From Streptomyces corallincola (GTDB taxonomy: Bacteria > Actinomycetota > Actinomycetes > Streptomycetales > Streptomycetaceae), in NCBI RefSeq assembly GCF_019104725.1, contig NZ_JAHRXF010000005.1, positions 186,001-250,000 of the forward strand: 64,000 nt of DNA, in the 5' to 3' direction. The notes beneath the pieces are model-generated. The model was not told the origin of the DNA and searched no databases. It saw only the letters and a program-made list of their open reading frames with translations. The stretch's first letter is position 1. Every line of letters begins with the position of its first letter. Shown here in pieces: positions 1 through 8,728 of this stretch. A program made the translations under genes and the position numbers.

Positions 1-285
1 CGCGAGGTGCCTCGGCTGACGTGGCGCGTCCGCGGCTCGTCGGGCACCTTCGAGCGGTGCGACGGGTCGCCGGGAGGTGCTGGGCGGTACTACGGTGCCG
101 AGGGGGCGCCGCGCGGTATCCAGGGTGGCCCCGCTCGGGAAACGGTGTCCCGGGTGCGGGAAAAGTGTCGATCGGCCCCCCGGTGCTGACGGAAACGGCC
201 ACCGGACCGGCTTTTCCCGGCGGGTTTCCTCCACCGGGCCGGTGATCGGCCTCGTACGCGTTCCGCCGTGGCCGATGCTCTGTGC
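1..285. other. left-edge non-coding stretch
   Basis: I find no convincing gene here. Open frames on both strands have no recognisable domain and no ribosome binding site. A 9-bp inverted repeat, CGGGAAAAG (157-165) and CTTTTCCCG (211-219), lies upstream of the efflux pump gene and could be a regulatory site or the end of an upstream transcript. Confidence 0.4.
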
Positions 286-1602
286 ATGGACATGGACCAG
301 CCGCCCGTGCGGGAGCTCTCCCCCTCCGCCCGCCGCGAAGAGCCAGAAGTCACCCCCGACGAGGCCGCCCCGCGCACCGCTGTCACCGGCGACGGCGTGC
401 TGCACGGCAAGCGGTGGAAGCTCGTGCTGCTGCTCGGTGCGCTGGTCGCGATCGGGCCGCTCACCACCGACATGTACCTGCCCGCCCTGCCCGCCATCTC
501 CGACCAGTTGCACGCCGGTGCGGCGGCCGTACAGCTCACCCTGACCGCCACCCTCGCCGGACTGGCACTCGGCCAGTTGCTGGTCGGACCGCTGTCCGAC
601 GCGGTGGGCCGCCGCCTCCCGCTGCTCGTCGGCGTGGCCGTGCACATCGTCGCCTCCGCGCTGTGCTCCGTCGCGCCCAACCTCGCGCTGCTCGACGTGC
701 TGCGGGTCGTCCAGGGACTGGGCGCCGCCACCTCGACGGTGATCACGATGGCCATCGTCCGCGACCTCTACGACGGTTCCGCCGCGGCGACCCTGCTCTC
801 CCGCCTGATGCTGGTGCTCGGCGTCGCCCCGATCCTGGCGCCCACCATCGGCGGCGCGGTACTCGCCGGAACCTCCTGGCGGGGCATCTTCCTGCTGATG
901 GCGCTGCTCAGCCTTGTCATCATCCTGATCACGGCCCGCGCCCTGCCGGAGACCCTGCCCGTCGAACGCCGCCGCTCCGGGGGCGTCCGCAACTCGATGC
1001 GCGACTACGGACAGCTCCTGCACGACCGCGTCTTCATCGGTCTGATCCTGCTGGCCGGTCTGGCCATGAGCACCATCTTCGCCTTCGTCTCCGGCTCGCC
1101 GTTCGTCTTCCAGGACCACTTCGGCCTCAGCGAGCAGCAGTTCGCCCTCGTCTTCGGCTCGGGTTCCATCTGGGTCATCGTGGCCACCCAGCTCAACGTG
1201 CGGCTGCTGCGCCGCTGGAGCCCGATGCGGGTCCTCGTCACGGCGGTGATCGCCGCGACCGCCGCCGGGGTCCTGCTCCTCGCCCTCAGCGCCGCCGACA
1301 TCGGCGGGATGACCGGCGTACTGCTCCCGCTCTGGCTCGCGCTCTTCGCCACCGGGTTCGCCATGCCCAACGCCCCGGCGCTCGCCCTGTCCCGGCACGG
1401 CCATTTCGCGGGCACGGCCGCCGCGCTGCTGGGCGCGGTGCAGTTCGGCATCGGAGCGCTGACCGCCCCCGTCGTCGGCCTGATCGGCACCGGCCCCGCC
1501 GCGATGGCGGGCGTCATCACCGGCGGCCTGGTCATCGGCCTGCTGGTACTCGTCACCCTGGTCCGGCCCTGGCAGCACCCGGCCACCACCGACACCCACT
1601 GA
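286..1602 (+). CDS. MFS efflux transporter, Bcr/CflA family
   Basis: A 438-residue protein with about 12 hydrophobic segments. The first helix carries TTDMYLPALP, the hallmark of the Bcr/CflA branch of drug:H+ antiporters, followed by the MFS loop motif GPLSDAVGRR between helices 2 and 3. Family members export drugs or small metabolites across the inner membrane; the substrate here cannot be read from sequence. The start is uncertain: GTG at 268, ATG at 286 and ATG at 292 are in frame and none has a strong Shine-Dalgarno, so I chose 286, which leaves a 40-residue polar N-terminus. The gene is followed after 70 bp by an SDR and then an AsnC-type regulator on the same strand, suggesting a small stress or detoxification unit. 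Confidence 0.88.
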   Translation: MDMDQPPVRELSPSARREEPEVTPDEAAPRTAVTGDGVLHGKRWKLVLLLGALVAIGPLTTDMYLPALPAISDQLHAGAAAVQLTLTATLAGLALGQLLVGPLSDAVGRRLPLLVGVAVHIVASALCSVAPNLALLDVLRVVQGLGAATSTVITMAIVRDLYDGSAAATLLSRLMLVLGVAPILAPTIGGAVLAGTSWRGIFLLMALLSLVIILITARALPETLPVERRRSGGVRNSMRDYGQLLHDRVFIGLILLAGLAMSTIFAFVSGSPFVFQDHFGLSEQQFALVFGSGSIWVIVATQLNVRLLRRWSPMRVLVTAVIAATAAGVLLLALSAADIGGMTGVLLPLWLALFATGFAMPNAPALALSRHGHFAGTAAALLGAVQFGIGALTAPVVGLIGTGPAAMAGVITGGLVIGLLVLVTLVRPWQHPATTDTH

Positions 1603-1672
1603 CCCGCACCGCGCGACTCCGCGCACCCGCTGATCTCTCACCCGTACCAATGGACACAAGGAGACAACTCCC

Positions 1673-2419
1673 ATGATCGCTCTGGTCACCGGCGGCAACC
1701 GTGGTCTCGGACGGGAGACCGTCCTGCAACTGGCCGAGGCCGGAACCGACATCATCCTGACCTACCGCACGCACGCCGACGAGGCCGACGCCGTCGCCGA
1801 CAAGGTCCGCTCGCTGGGGCGGAAGGTCCGGGTGCTGCGCCTCGACGTCGCCGAGATCGCCGGTTTCGCCTCGTTCACCGACCGGGTACGGGACGAGCTG
1901 CGCGCCGAATGGGACCGCGACACCTTCGACTTCCTGGTCAACAACGCGGGCTCCGGCGGCCTCACCCCGTTCACCGACGTGACCGAGGGGTACTTCGACG
2001 AGCTGCTGAACGTCCACTTCAAGGGCGTGTTCTTCCTGACCCAGCACCTGCTGCCGCTGCTCGCCGACGGTGGCCGCATCGTCAATGTCTCCACGGCGCT
2101 GACCCGCTTCACCAACCCCGGCATGTCCGCCTACGCTTCGATGAAGGCGGCCGTCGAGGCCCTCACCCGGTACCTCGCGGCCGAACTGGCACCGCGCGGG
2201 ATCACCGTCAACGTCGTCGCGCCGGGTGCGACCGCGACCGACTTCGCCGGTGGCTTCGCGGGCAGCCCCGAGGGCAGGGCGGCGCTCGGCAACATCACCG
2301 CGCTCGGCCGGGCCGGTGAGGCCGGGGACATCGGCGGTGTGGTCGCCGCGCTCCTCGCGCCCGGCACCGGCTGGATCACCGGCCAGCGGGTGGAGGCCAG
2401 CGGCGGCATGATGCTGTAG
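1673..2419 (+). CDS. SDR family NAD(P)-dependent oxidoreductase
   Basis: A 248-residue classical short-chain dehydrogenase. The Rossmann motif TGGNRGLG is at residues 6-13, NNAG near residue 90, and the catalytic Ser...Tyr-x-x-x-Lys as YASMK near residue 157. Such enzymes oxidise or reduce alcohol/carbonyl groups with NAD(P)H in the cytoplasm; length is normal for the family. The start ATG follows an AAGGAG-type site (caaggagacaactcccATG). It lies 70 bp after the efflux gene and 66 bp before the AsnC-family regulator, all rightward, so the three could be co-transcribed. The exact substrate is unknown. Confidence 0.9.
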   Translation: MIALVTGGNRGLGRETVLQLAEAGTDIILTYRTHADEADAVADKVRSLGRKVRVLRLDVAEIAGFASFTDRVRDELRAEWDRDTFDFLVNNAGSGGLTPFTDVTEGYFDELLNVHFKGVFFLTQHLLPLLADGGRIVNVSTALTRFTNPGMSAYASMKAAVEALTRYLAAELAPRGITVNVVAPGATATDFAGGFAGSPEGRAALGNITALGRAGEAGDIGGVVAALLAPGTGWITGQRVEASGGMML

Positions 2420-2485
2420 CCCGGCCCCGGCCGCCCGCACCACCCCGGACCGACCACCCGCGCCCGCTTCCCGAAGGGACACGCC

Positions 2486-3523
2486 ATGACCTCGGCTCTC
2501 TCCGACCGGCTCAACGAGGACGACCTGCGCATCATCGGCGCGTTGCAGATCGCGCCGCGCGAGGGGTTCGCGCGGATCGGAGAGGTGCTCGGGCTGTCGG
2601 AGGCCACGGTGGCACGCCGCTACCGCCGCCTCCGGCAGGACGGCGTCCTCCAGGTCGTCGGCGTGGTGGACACCGCGGCCCTGGGACAGAGCGAGTGGAT
2701 CATCCGGGTGCAGTGCCGCCCGGACGCGACGAAGGCCATCTCCGACGCGCTGGCCGGGCGGGACGACGTCAGCTGGGTCTCGCTGAACGGCGCCGGTTCC
2801 GAGATCACCTGCGCCCTGCGTTCCCGTTCGCAACAGGACCGCGAGCAGTTGCTGGTGGAACTGCTGCCCCGCGTCTCCTCCGTGCTGCGCATCGAGGCGG
2901 CCGTCGCGCTGCACGTGTTCACCCGGGGATGCTCGCAGGAGTGGACGTTCCTGCACGACGCGCTCACCGACGCCGAACGCCTCGCGCTCACCCCGGCCCC
3001 GGTCCTGACCGAGGCGGGGGGCGTACGGCTCCAGCCGCACGACGAGTCGATCCTGCTCGCCCTCGCCGACGACGGCCGCGCCAGCCACGTCAGCCTGGCC
3101 ACGGCGGCCGGAGTCACCCCCGCACGGGCCGGTCGCCGCGTCAAGGCGCTGCTGGAGGCGGGCGTGGTCCACCTGGACGTCGAACTGTCCCGTGTCGCCC
3201 TCGGCTTCACCACGCGGGCCAACCTCTGGCTCCAGGTCGCTCCCTCCGCCGTCCGCACGGTCGGCAAGTCGCTGGCCCACATGTCCGAGGTCGCCTTCGC
3301 GGCGGGCGTCTCCGGCCTCTACAACATGCACGCGGTCGTCAACTGCCGTTCGCTGGAAGACCTGTTCACCTTCGTCACCGACCATGTCGGCTCGCTGGAG
3401 GGCGTCCAGCACGTGGAGGTCTCGCCGGTGCTGCGGCAGGTCAAGCAGTTCAGCACGCTGATGAAGGACGAAATGCTGACCGCGGCGAAGCCCCTGGCCA
3501 CGGGACGCCGCAACGCGGGCTGA
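2486..3523 (+). CDS. Lrp/AsnC family regulator with two HTH halves
   Basis: A 345-residue protein, about twice the usual AsnC length. Residues 8-65 form a first AsnC helix-turn-helix (LNEDDLRIIGALQ ... SEATVARRYRRLRQDGVLQ). Residues 175-235 repeat the pattern (LQPHDESILLALADDG ... GVTPARAGRRVKALLEAGVV). Each half is followed by an alpha/beta effector-type region. Double AsnC proteins are common in Streptomyces, usually as local regulators of the genes beside them, here the upstream SDR/efflux pair or the downstream YceI gene. The ATG is preceded by GAAGGGA. Ligand and operator are unknown. Confidence 0.85.
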   Translation: MTSALSDRLNEDDLRIIGALQIAPREGFARIGEVLGLSEATVARRYRRLRQDGVLQVVGVVDTAALGQSEWIIRVQCRPDATKAISDALAGRDDVSWVSLNGAGSEITCALRSRSQQDREQLLVELLPRVSSVLRIEAAVALHVFTRGCSQEWTFLHDALTDAERLALTPAPVLTEAGGVRLQPHDESILLALADDGRASHVSLATAAGVTPARAGRRVKALLEAGVVHLDVELSRVALGFTTRANLWLQVAPSAVRTVGKSLAHMSEVAFAAGVSGLYNMHAVVNCRSLEDLFTFVTDHVGSLEGVQHVEVSPVLRQVKQFSTLMKDEMLTAAKPLATGRRNAG

Positions 3524-3616
3524 CCGGCCCGCGCTCCTTCCACCCGCGCTCCCTCCACCCGCCGTCCCGCCACCTCCTCCCCGTCTCCTTCCCACCCGAA
3601 CAGACCGGAGATTTCC

Positions 3617-4234
3617 ATGAGTTCCCCGCAGAACTTCGTCCCCGAGCCGGACACCGCGCTGGCCGCGCAGCGGGACTGGTACGTGGACCCCTGGCACACC
3701 GGAGTCCACTTCACCGTGCGCAACCGCGGACTGGGGCTCGTACGCGGCCGGTTCCTGCGCGTGTCCGGCACCGCCGAGGTCCCCGACGGCGACCTCGCCA
3801 AGACCGCCGTCAGTGTCACGCTGGAGACGGCCTCCCTCACCACCGGCGTCAAGGCGCGCGACGCCAACCTCCGGGGGTCCCTGTACCTCGACACCGAGAA
3901 GCACCCGACGGCCACGTTCGTCTCCACCGAACTCGTCCGCACCGGCGCCCTGCACGGCGTACTGCGCGGCACCCTGGAACTCCTCGGCACCCGCCACGAC
4001 CTGGACCTGGAGGTCCGCTGGCTCGGCCGGGGCGGCGACCCGTTCCGCGAGGACGGCTCGCAGCTGGCGTTCACCGCCTCCGGCCGACTCTCCCTGCGCG
4101 AACTCGGACTCGGGCAGAAGCTGCTTCCGTACCTGCCGATCCCCGGTCTCGGCGACGCCGTGGAACTGGTCCTCGACGTGGTGCTGCTCCCCTACGACCC
4201 GACGCCGATGCTGGGTGACATCCCCATCGACTGA
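3617..4234 (+). CDS. YceI family lipid-binding-like protein
   Basis: A 205-residue YceI-type protein. The N-terminal part reads DPWHTGVHFTVRNRGLGLVRGRF, matching the family opening in which a strand is followed by the H-x-G-x-x-x-F pattern. The middle has the TTGVKARDANLRGSLYLDTEKHPTATFVS core (residues about 74-105) where the family motif is DxHLRSxDFFDxExxPxxxF. YceI proteins fold as a lipocalin-like beta barrel that binds isoprenoid chains. I see no signal peptide, so this one is probably cytoplasmic. It follows the Lrp gene by 93 bp; the ATG has GGAG upstream. Confidence 0.85.
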   Translation: MSSPQNFVPEPDTALAAQRDWYVDPWHTGVHFTVRNRGLGLVRGRFLRVSGTAEVPDGDLAKTAVSVTLETASLTTGVKARDANLRGSLYLDTEKHPTATFVSTELVRTGALHGVLRGTLELLGTRHDLDLEVRWLGRGGDPFREDGSQLAFTASGRLSLRELGLGQKLLPYLPIPGLGDAVELVLDVVLLPYDPTPMLGDIPID

Positions 4235-4333
4235 CGCCCGATGCCCCACGGGCGGGCCATCCATACCTCTGGGGCATGGGTTCATGCGTGGATGATCATT
4301 GTTCCGGCCGCCGGACGGTGCTGAAATCAAGTC

Positions 4334-4822
4334 ATGACCGATCGCGAAGACATCATCGAGGTCCTGGCCCGCTACGTACGCGCCAACGACACCCGCAACG
4401 GCTCCACCCTGGGAGAACTCTTCACCAAGGACGTACTGATCGAGATCTTCCAGCACGACGGCAGAGGTGGCCGCAGCGAACTCGCGCCGCCCACCCGCGG
4501 CCGGGACACCCTGGTGGACATCTACGACAACCTGATGCCCCCGCACGAGCCGGACCACTGGAGCCACCACGTCACCTCCGACCACATCGTCAAGGTGGAC
4601 GGCGACCGGGCCACCCTCAGCGCCCAGTTCATGATGTTCCGGGTCCGCGGCGTGCGGAAGCCGGACGGTGGCTGGCCGGCCGGGACGTTCGGCGCGCAGG
4701 GCACCATCACGCCGGAGGAGAGCGGCTACTACGAGACGGACCTGGTCCGGGAGGACGGCGTCTGGCGCATCGCGCACCACCGCGTCCTGCACGACATCCC
4801 GTTCGTCATCCCGGCCGGCTGA
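4334..4822 (+). CDS. NTF2-like (SnoaL/ring-hydroxylating beta-subunit-like) protein
   Basis: A 162-residue NTF2-fold protein: an N-terminal helix (DIIEVLARYVRANDTRNGSTLGELFTKDV), a His-His pair in DHWSHHVTSDHIV, and a terminal sheet ending in GVWRIAHHRVLHD. SnoaL-like members act as small cyclases, isomerases, hydrolases or simply ligand binders. Active-site residues differ between subfamilies, so I do not assign a reaction. It is followed by a strong hairpin terminator, closing the transcription unit that began upstream. ATG 4334 lacks a strong Shine-Dalgarno. Confidence 0.75.
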   Translation: MTDREDIIEVLARYVRANDTRNGSTLGELFTKDVLIEIFQHDGRGGRSELAPPTRGRDTLVDIYDNLMPPHEPDHWSHHVTSDHIVKVDGDRATLSAQFMMFRVRGVRKPDGGWPAGTFGAQGTITPEESGYYETDLVREDGVWRIAHHRVLHDIPFVIPAG

Positions 4823-4864
4823 CCGCGCCCGCCCGCCGCACGGCCGCCCCGCGCGTGCCGCCCC

Positions 4865-4903
4865 CCGACGACGCCCCGGACCTCCACTCCGGGGCGTCGT
4901 CGG
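4865..4903 (+). terminator. hairpin terminator after NTF2-like gene
   Basis: Perfect 15-bp stem (CCGACGACGCCCCGG at 4865-4879 paired with 4889-4903) with a 9-nt loop, followed by CTTTCCC. It lies 40 bp after the stop of the NTF2-like gene. Confidence 0.8.
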
Positions 4904-5017
4904 CTTTCCCCGACCAACGGCCCTCAACTCCGCACCTATAGAGCACAGTTCGCAACACGCAACCCGCAACCCGCAACCCCACCGCAGCGCCACCGAGTCG
5001 CAGAGGAGCGGATCGCC

Positions 5018-5647
5018 GTGCACGTGAACCCGTCCACGGGAGCGACCGGCCGGGCCGGGGCGGTACGCACCCCACGCGCCGACGCGGTGCGCAACCGCGG
5101 CCTGCTGCTGCGCACCGCCCGCGCGATGGTGGCCGAGGACGGGGCGCACCGCGTCACGATGGAGCACCTGGCCGAACGGGCCGGAGTCGGCAAGGGCACG
5201 GTGTTCCGCCGGTTCGGCAGCAGGGCGGGCCTCTTCCGCGCGTTGCTGGAGGACGACGAGCGGGACTTCGACGCGCGGTTCCGGTACGGACCGCCGCCGC
5301 TGGGGCCGGGCGGCGACCCCCTGACCCGGCTGATCGCCTACGGAGCCGAGCGGGCCGCCTTCCTCCAGGACCGGCACGCCGTCGTGCGGAGCTGCTTCGA
5401 CAGCAGGCAGACCGTCCCGGCCGAGGTGTCCGCCACCACCCGCGATCATCTGCGGCTGCTGCTCCGGCAGGCCGGACTGGCCTTCGCCGATCCCGAGAGC
5501 CTCGCCCTCCAGCTCACCGGGGCACTGGAGGGGCCGGTCTTCCTGCGCCTGGCGCAACCCGATTCCGCCGCGGCGCCCTCCTCCTGGGACACCGCCGCCC
5601 TGGCCGCCTGCTGGCGCACCCTCATCGAGCGGCTCGCCCTGGCGTGA
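5018..5647 (+). CDS. TetR/AcrR family transcriptional regulator
   Basis: A 209-residue TetR-type repressor. The N-terminal helix-turn-helix (residues about 25-72) contains the family pattern VTMEHLAERAGVGKGTVFRRFGSRAGLF. The rest is a helical ligand-binding domain. The GTG start at 5018 has GAGGAG about 10 nt upstream; the 5' region also has short CGCAACC repeats (about 4952-4980) that could belong to its promoter. Its target may be itself or the GH95 gene that follows after 211 bp, whose promoter contains an inverted repeat, but nothing in the sequence proves the pairing. Confidence 0.88.
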   Translation: MHVNPSTGATGRAGAVRTPRADAVRNRGLLLRTARAMVAEDGAHRVTMEHLAERAGVGKGTVFRRFGSRAGLFRALLEDDERDFDARFRYGPPPLGPGGDPLTRLIAYGAERAAFLQDRHAVVRSCFDSRQTVPAEVSATTRDHLRLLLRQAGLAFADPESLALQLTGALEGPVFLRLAQPDSAAAPSSWDTAALAACWRTLIERLALA

Positions 5648-5788
5648 CGCCGGTGCGCGACGCGATACATCGGATCTAAGTGGTTTCCGGGCGAGGAAAA
5701 GCCGAGTACGAACCCCAGCGAAACCCCTTTTATCCGTGCGTAATCCAAGTACCCCTCAGTAAAGGTCGGATGAAAAACGTCATCACTG

Positions 5789-5818
5789 TTGACATGGCTG
5801 AAACATGTCACCTAGGTT
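5789..5818 (+). promoter_or_regulatory. sigma-70-like promoter with embedded inverted repeat upstream of GH95 gene
   Basis: A TTGACA -35 box (5789-5794) and TAGGTT -10 box (5813-5818) are separated by 18 bp. The inverted repeat TGACATG (5790-5796) / CATGTCA (5804-5810) lies within the core promoter, so a repressor bound there would block RNA polymerase. The GTG start of the fucosidase is 40 bp downstream. Confidence 0.6.
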
Positions 5819-5858
5819 TCGGGCTCGCGCGCTCATGCCCCCCTGGAAGGGAACTCCC

Positions 5859-8219
5859 GTGCCCGCTTCCTCTCGTCGCGATTTTCTCCGCCTCGGCGGT
5901 GCCGCCGGTGGCGGCCTCGCCCTCGCGGGCGGACTGCCCGCCTTCACGGCGCACGCCGCGCCGAACCGGCCCGCCGACGTGGACCTGGTCCCCGAGGACA
6001 GAGCCACCACCATCTGGTACCGGACGCCCGCCGACGAGGCGCGCATCATCCAGGAGGCCCTCCCGGTCGGCAACGGCCGACTCGGCGCCCTGGTCGGATG
6101 CGACCCCGCGGACGACTACGTCTATCTCACCGACGGCTCCTTCTGGAGCGGCGGACGCAACGACACCATTACCGATGACGGACAACTTCCCTACGGACGC
6201 GACGACTTCGGCAGCTTCGGGCTGCTGGCCAAGCTGCGTATCGCCCTGCCGGGCCACTCCGGGCCGGAGTTGAGCGACTACCGCCGCCAACTCGACCTGA
6301 GCAACGGCGTGGTGTCCGCGTCGTACAAGCTGCGCGGTGTCCGCTACCGGCGCGAGGTGTACGCGAGCCACCCGGACGACGTGGTCGTCGTCCGCCTCAC
6401 CGGCGGCCCGCACACCGGAAAGATCTCCCTCGCCGGTACGCACGAGGAGACCACGTCCGGCGGCAGCGGCCGACTCACCTTCTCCGGCAAGCTGGGCAAC
6501 GGCCTGCGCTACGCGGCGGCGGTGACCGCGGTCAGCTCCACCGGCCGGATCAAGGTGGACCGCGACACGCTGTCCTTCACCGACTGCCGGGAACTGCTGA
6601 TCGTGCTGTGCGCGGGCACCGACTACGCGCCCGACGCCGCCCACGACTTCCGTGACCCCAAGAGCGACCCGCTCGCCCTGGCCCAGAGCAAGGTGGCCGC
6701 CGCCGCCCGCGTCTCCGGGGGCCGGCTGCTGGACACCCACGTCGCCGACTACCAGAAGCTGTACAACCGCTTCTCCCTCGACCTCGGCCGCTCCAGCACG
6801 CTCCAGCGCTCCCTCGACTCCTGGTCGCGCATCGCCGTCCGCTACACCGACCACACCACGCCCGACCCGGAGCTGGAGGCCGCGTACGTCCAGTACGGCC
6901 GCTACCTCACCATCACCGGGTCCCGCGACTGGCTCCCGATGAACCTCCAGGGCGTCTGGGTGCACAACAACACCCCGGACTGGTACGCGGACTACCACAC
7001 CGACATCAACATCCAGATGAACTACTGGCTGGCCGACCCGGCCGGTCTCGGTGAGAACTCGTACGCCCTCGCCCGGTACTGCGTCTCCCAGCTGCCGGTG
7101 TGGACGGACGTCACCAAGCGCCTGTTCAACAACGAGAAGAACCGCTTCCGCAACAGCAGCGGCAAGATCGCCGGATGGGCGGTGGCGTTCTCCACCAACA
7201 TCCACGGCGGCAGCGGCTGGGCCTGGCACCCCTCCGGCAACGCCTGGCTGTGCAACTCCCTGTGGCGGCACTACGAGTACAGCCAGGACCGCGCCTACCT
7301 GGAGCTGATCTACCCGGTGCTGAAGGGCGCCGCCGAGTTCTGGCAGGCCCGCCTGATCACCAAGAACATCACCGAGAACGGCACCTCCCGCGAGGTGCTG
7401 ATCGACGACACCGCCTGGTCCCCCGAGCACGGACCGGACAGCCAGGGCATCACCTACGCGCAGGAACTCGCCTGGGAACTGTTCCAGGAGTTCACCACCG
7501 CCGCCCGCGTCCTCGGCCGGGACGCCGACCTGGCCGCCGATCTCGCCGCCATGCAGAAGAAGCTCTACCTCCCCCAGGTCAGCGCCAAGACCGGCTGGCT
7601 GGAGGAGTGGATGAGCCCGGACAACCTCGGTGAGACGACCCACCGGCACCTGTCCCCGCTCATCGGCTTCTTCCCCGGCGACCGGATCTCCGCCGACCGC
7701 AGCCCCGCCGAGCTGATCGACGGGGTGCGCGCCCTGCTGACGGCCCGTGGCACGGACACCTTCGGCTGGGGATGCGCCTGGCGGTCGCTGTGCTGGTCGC
7801 GGCTGAAGGACGCCGACAAGGCGTACCAGCTCTACCTGAACGTGCTGCGGCCCTCCGTCGCCAACAGCAACGGCACCTCGGCCAACTGGTTCGACATGTA
7901 CAGCCAGGGCAGCTACACGATCTTCCAGATCGACGCCAACCTCGGCGGGGCCACCGCCGCGCTGGAGATGCTCCTGTACTCCCGGCCCGGGGTGATCGAG
8001 CTGCTGCCCGCGCTGCCCGGAGCCTGGGCGGAGAAGGGCTCGGTGACCGGTGTCGGCGCCCGCGGCGGCTTCACCGTGGACTTCACCTGGCGGGACGGCA
8101 GGGCGACCTCCGCCACCGTCCGCAGCGTCGGAGGCACCACCACGGAGCTGCGGGCCGGGCGGTTCCGCAAGCAGATCAGCCTCAAGCCCGGCAAGTCCGT
8201 GACGGTCCGCATCCCCTGA
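5859..8219 (+). CDS. Tat-secreted glycoside hydrolase family 95 (alpha-L-fucosidase-like)
   Basis: A 786-residue exported enzyme. I chose GTG 5859 because GGAAGGGAA lies just upstream and it gives a compact Tat signal (SRRDFLRLGG, then an Ala/Gly/Leu stretch ending THAAP). The GH95 signature regions are present: the N-terminal domain opening IWYRTPADEARIIQEALPVGNGRLGALV, the paired Asn motif in HTDINIQMNYW, the acid-bearing DDTAWSPEHGP, and QIDANLGGATAALEML near the C-terminus. GH95 enzymes release alpha-1,2-L-fucose (some act on L-galactose) by inversion. This one probably acts outside the cell on plant or host glycans. Length matches the family, and it ends before a strong bidirectional terminator. 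Confidence 0.9.
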   Translation: MPASSRRDFLRLGGAAGGGLALAGGLPAFTAHAAPNRPADVDLVPEDRATTIWYRTPADEARIIQEALPVGNGRLGALVGCDPADDYVYLTDGSFWSGGRNDTITDDGQLPYGRDDFGSFGLLAKLRIALPGHSGPELSDYRRQLDLSNGVVSASYKLRGVRYRREVYASHPDDVVVVRLTGGPHTGKISLAGTHEETTSGGSGRLTFSGKLGNGLRYAAAVTAVSSTGRIKVDRDTLSFTDCRELLIVLCAGTDYAPDAAHDFRDPKSDPLALAQSKVAAAARVSGGRLLDTHVADYQKLYNRFSLDLGRSSTLQRSLDSWSRIAVRYTDHTTPDPELEAAYVQYGRYLTITGSRDWLPMNLQGVWVHNNTPDWYADYHTDINIQMNYWLADPAGLGENSYALARYCVSQLPVWTDVTKRLFNNEKNRFRNSSGKIAGWAVAFSTNIHGGSGWAWHPSGNAWLCNSLWRHYEYSQDRAYLELIYPVLKGAAEFWQARLITKNITENGTSREVLIDDTAWSPEHGPDSQGITYAQELAWELFQEFTTAARVLGRDADLAADLAAMQKKLYLPQVSAKTGWLEEWMSPDNLGETTHRHLSPLIGFFPGDRISADRSPAELIDGVRALLTARGTDTFGWGCAWRSLCWSRLKDADKAYQLYLNVLRPSVANSNGTSANWFDMYSQGSYTIFQIDANLGGATAALEMLLYSRPGVIELLPALPGAWAEKGSVTGVGARGGFTVDFTWRDGRATSATVRSVGGTTTELRAGRFRKQISLKPGKSVTVRIP

Positions 8220-8237
8220 CGGGCGGACCGGACACCC

Positions 8238-8271
8238 GTGGGCGGCGGCACCCGAAGGTGCCGCCGCCCAC
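8238..8271. terminator. bidirectional hairpin terminator
   Basis: A perfect 15-bp stem (GTGGGCGGCGGCACC / GGTGCCGCCGCCCAC) with a CGAA loop sits between the convergent GH95 and RidA genes, 8 bp from the RidA stop. Confidence 0.85.
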
Positions 8272-8278
8272 GCGGCGT

Positions 8279-8728
8279 TCAGCCGACGTCCGGACCCGCG
8301 CCGCCCGGGAACTCCAGGGCCGCGTTCAGCACGACTTCCACCGGCGCGTCACCGGGCAGCCGGGCGACGCCGACCGCCGCACGGGCGGGCAGCGCCCCGA
8401 GGTGCCGCAGCCACACCGGGGAGGCCCCGTCGGCGACCTCGCTGATCCGCGTGAACGAGCCGTCCACCGCCACATAGACGGTGACCTGCGCCCCCGGACC
8501 CAGCACGCCGCCCGCCGCGTCCGCCGCCGCCCCGGCCGCCGCCACCGCGCGCTCGGCGGCGAGGGCGGCGAGCCGTTGCCCCTCGGCCAGGTCGATCTCC
8601 GCGCCGAGCCGACCGGTCCGTACCAGCGTCCGGCCCTCCTTCGGCGTCATCCCCGCGACCCGCACCTCACCGCCGACCACGCTCGTCAGCGCGTACGCCC
8701 CGGCCGGAGTGGATGCCTCGGCGGTCAT
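8279..8728 (-). CDS. RidA (YjgF/YER057c/UK114) family protein
   Basis: A 149-residue RidA-like protein (GEVRVAGMTPKE, LGAEIDLAEGQRLAALAAERAVA, and the C-terminal AAVGVARLPGDAPVEVVLNAAL, near the usual R-x-x-V-x-V-x-x-LP pattern). RidA proteins hydrolyse reactive enamine/imine intermediates produced by PLP enzymes. The canonical catalytic Arg position is filled by the VGVARLP segment, so activity is plausible. It is the last gene of a leftward operon that also encodes an aminotransferase, which could generate such intermediates. Its ATG overlaps the stop of the upstream HAD gene by 4 bp. Confidence 0.85.
   Translation of the reverse strand: MTAEASTPAGAYALTSVVGGEVRVAGMTPKEGRTLVRTGRLGAEIDLAEGQRLAALAAERAVAAAGAAADAAGGVLGPGAQVTVYVAVDGSFTRISEVADGASPVWLRHLGALPARAAVGVARLPGDAPVEVVLNAALEFPGGAGPDVG

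Noticed and set aside
1553..5557. Very long minus-strand open frame (over 1300 codons) across the first genes
   Set aside because: High-GC antisense artefact. It spans five well-supported genes on the plus strand and has no start signal or domain.
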